Source: Bacteroidales bacterium (GTDB taxonomy: Bacteria > Bacteroidota > Bacteroidia > Bacteroidales > Tenuifilaceae). Taken from it: a stretch of DNA of 6,875 bases. A program made the translations under genes and the position numbers. The stretch covers positions 1 to 6,875 of the forward strand of contig WBUV01000172.1 in NCBI GenBank assembly GCA_008933525.1, read 5' to 3'. Below the pieces are notes generated by a model. The model ran no database searches, was not told the DNA's origin, and was given only the letters and a program-made list of their open reading frames with translations. This document shows, piece by piece, positions 6,511 to 6,875 of the stretch (within the stretch, counting starts at the first letter, position 1; each line of letters opens with the position of its first letter).

Positions 6511-6875
6511 ATGAACCTCAAGTTTGTTGATATTCTGAATTTAATATCGTTGTTCCAACTTTTTTTATTTATTATTTTTTTGTTGAATAGGAGCATTAAT
6601 AAGAACCGAATATCAAATTTTATTCTTGCAGCATTTTTTATTAGCCAATTCCTTGCAATTTCGAATCACTTTATACTTAGCCAAAGGGATTTTTTTGTAG
6701 GAATAACGCCCCATATGTTTTTTGTTGGTAGTTCGTTTCCTTGGTTATGGGCTCCGCTTTTTTATTTTTATGTAAAATCGCTGATATATTCGGATTTTAG
6801 TTTGAGGAAACGTGATTTTATCCATTTAATTCCATTTGCATTATTCCTTTTCTTCGATATTTTTCAGTTTCATAT
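6511..6875 (+). CDS. N-terminal part of a membrane-anchored AraC-type regulator (cut by window edge)
   Basis: The frame is open from an ATG at 6511 to the end of the window (121 codons plus two bases), so the gene is incomplete at its 3' end. An in-frame TAA directly precedes the ATG and fixes the start region. The product begins with membrane spans near residues 8-25, 35-52, 66-88 and 104-121. The segment APLFYFYVKSL (81-91), followed by a basic loop and then FIHLIPFALF (103-112), is the hallmark of the multi-span sensor domain that precedes an AraC-type helix-turn-helix domain in many Bacteroidetes regulators. The DNA-binding domain itself lies beyond the window, so the AraC assignment is inferred from the N-terminus. 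A bare membrane protein or a histidine kinase N-terminus remains possible. The leader is A/T-rich with no obvious ribosome binding site. The terminator at 6384-6425 separates it from the acyltransferase gene. Confidence 0.65.
   Translation, partial: MNLKFVDILNLISLFQLFLFIIFLLNRSINKNRISNFILAAFFISQFLAISNHFILSQRDFFVGITPHMFFVGSSFPWLWAPLFYFYVKSLIYSDFSLRKRDFIHLIPFALFLFFDIFQFH

Noticed and set aside
1..6875. CRISPR arrays, tRNA or rRNA genes, insertion sequences and origins.
   Set aside because: No regularly spaced repeats, tRNA cloverleaf arms, transposase-like frames or DnaA-box clusters were seen on either strand.

Overview
The window looks like chromosomal DNA from a low-GC member of the Bacteroidetes (Bacteroidota). 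Several things point there. No start codon has a clear Shine-Dalgarno sequence, and A/T-rich leaders are used instead. The acyltransferase carries an NHPFGIID / FPAGEVSR signature typical of Bacteroidetes lipid acyltransferases. A short-form CstA is present. At the right edge is the N-terminal membrane domain of a regulator type (membrane-anchored AraC family) that is characteristic of this phylum. This placement is inferred from protein character; no rRNA or other phylogenetic marker is present.

Layout from left to right. Positions 1-98 hold a strong bidirectional hairpin terminator. Positions 99-3797 (minus strand) hold one large gene for a 1232-residue protein: an N-terminal SIR2-type NAD-binding domain with the catalytic Asn/His pair intact, then about 940 residues of mostly helical, TPR-like sequence. 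This resembles the large standalone defence-associated sirtuins (DSR-like anti-phage NADases). A 218-bp gap with two hairpins follows, then cstA (4016-5446, minus), a polytopic carbon-starvation/pyruvate-type transporter. A 143-bp divergent gap separates cstA from a plus-strand PlsC-like acyltransferase (5590-6387), which ends in a hairpin terminator. A plus-strand gene starting at 6511 runs off the right edge and looks like a membrane-anchored AraC-type regulator.

The transporter, acyltransferase and regulator look like ordinary chromosomal genes with separate transcription units, and nothing ties them into one pathway. The SIR2 gene stands apart. It is clearly more AT-rich than cstA by hand counts of sample lines, is bracketed by terminator-like hairpins, and has the architecture of an abortive-infection effector. 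It is the best candidate for an accessory, horizontally acquired anti-phage system, apparently a single-gene one. Its C-terminal sensor region cannot be assigned to a named family by eye.
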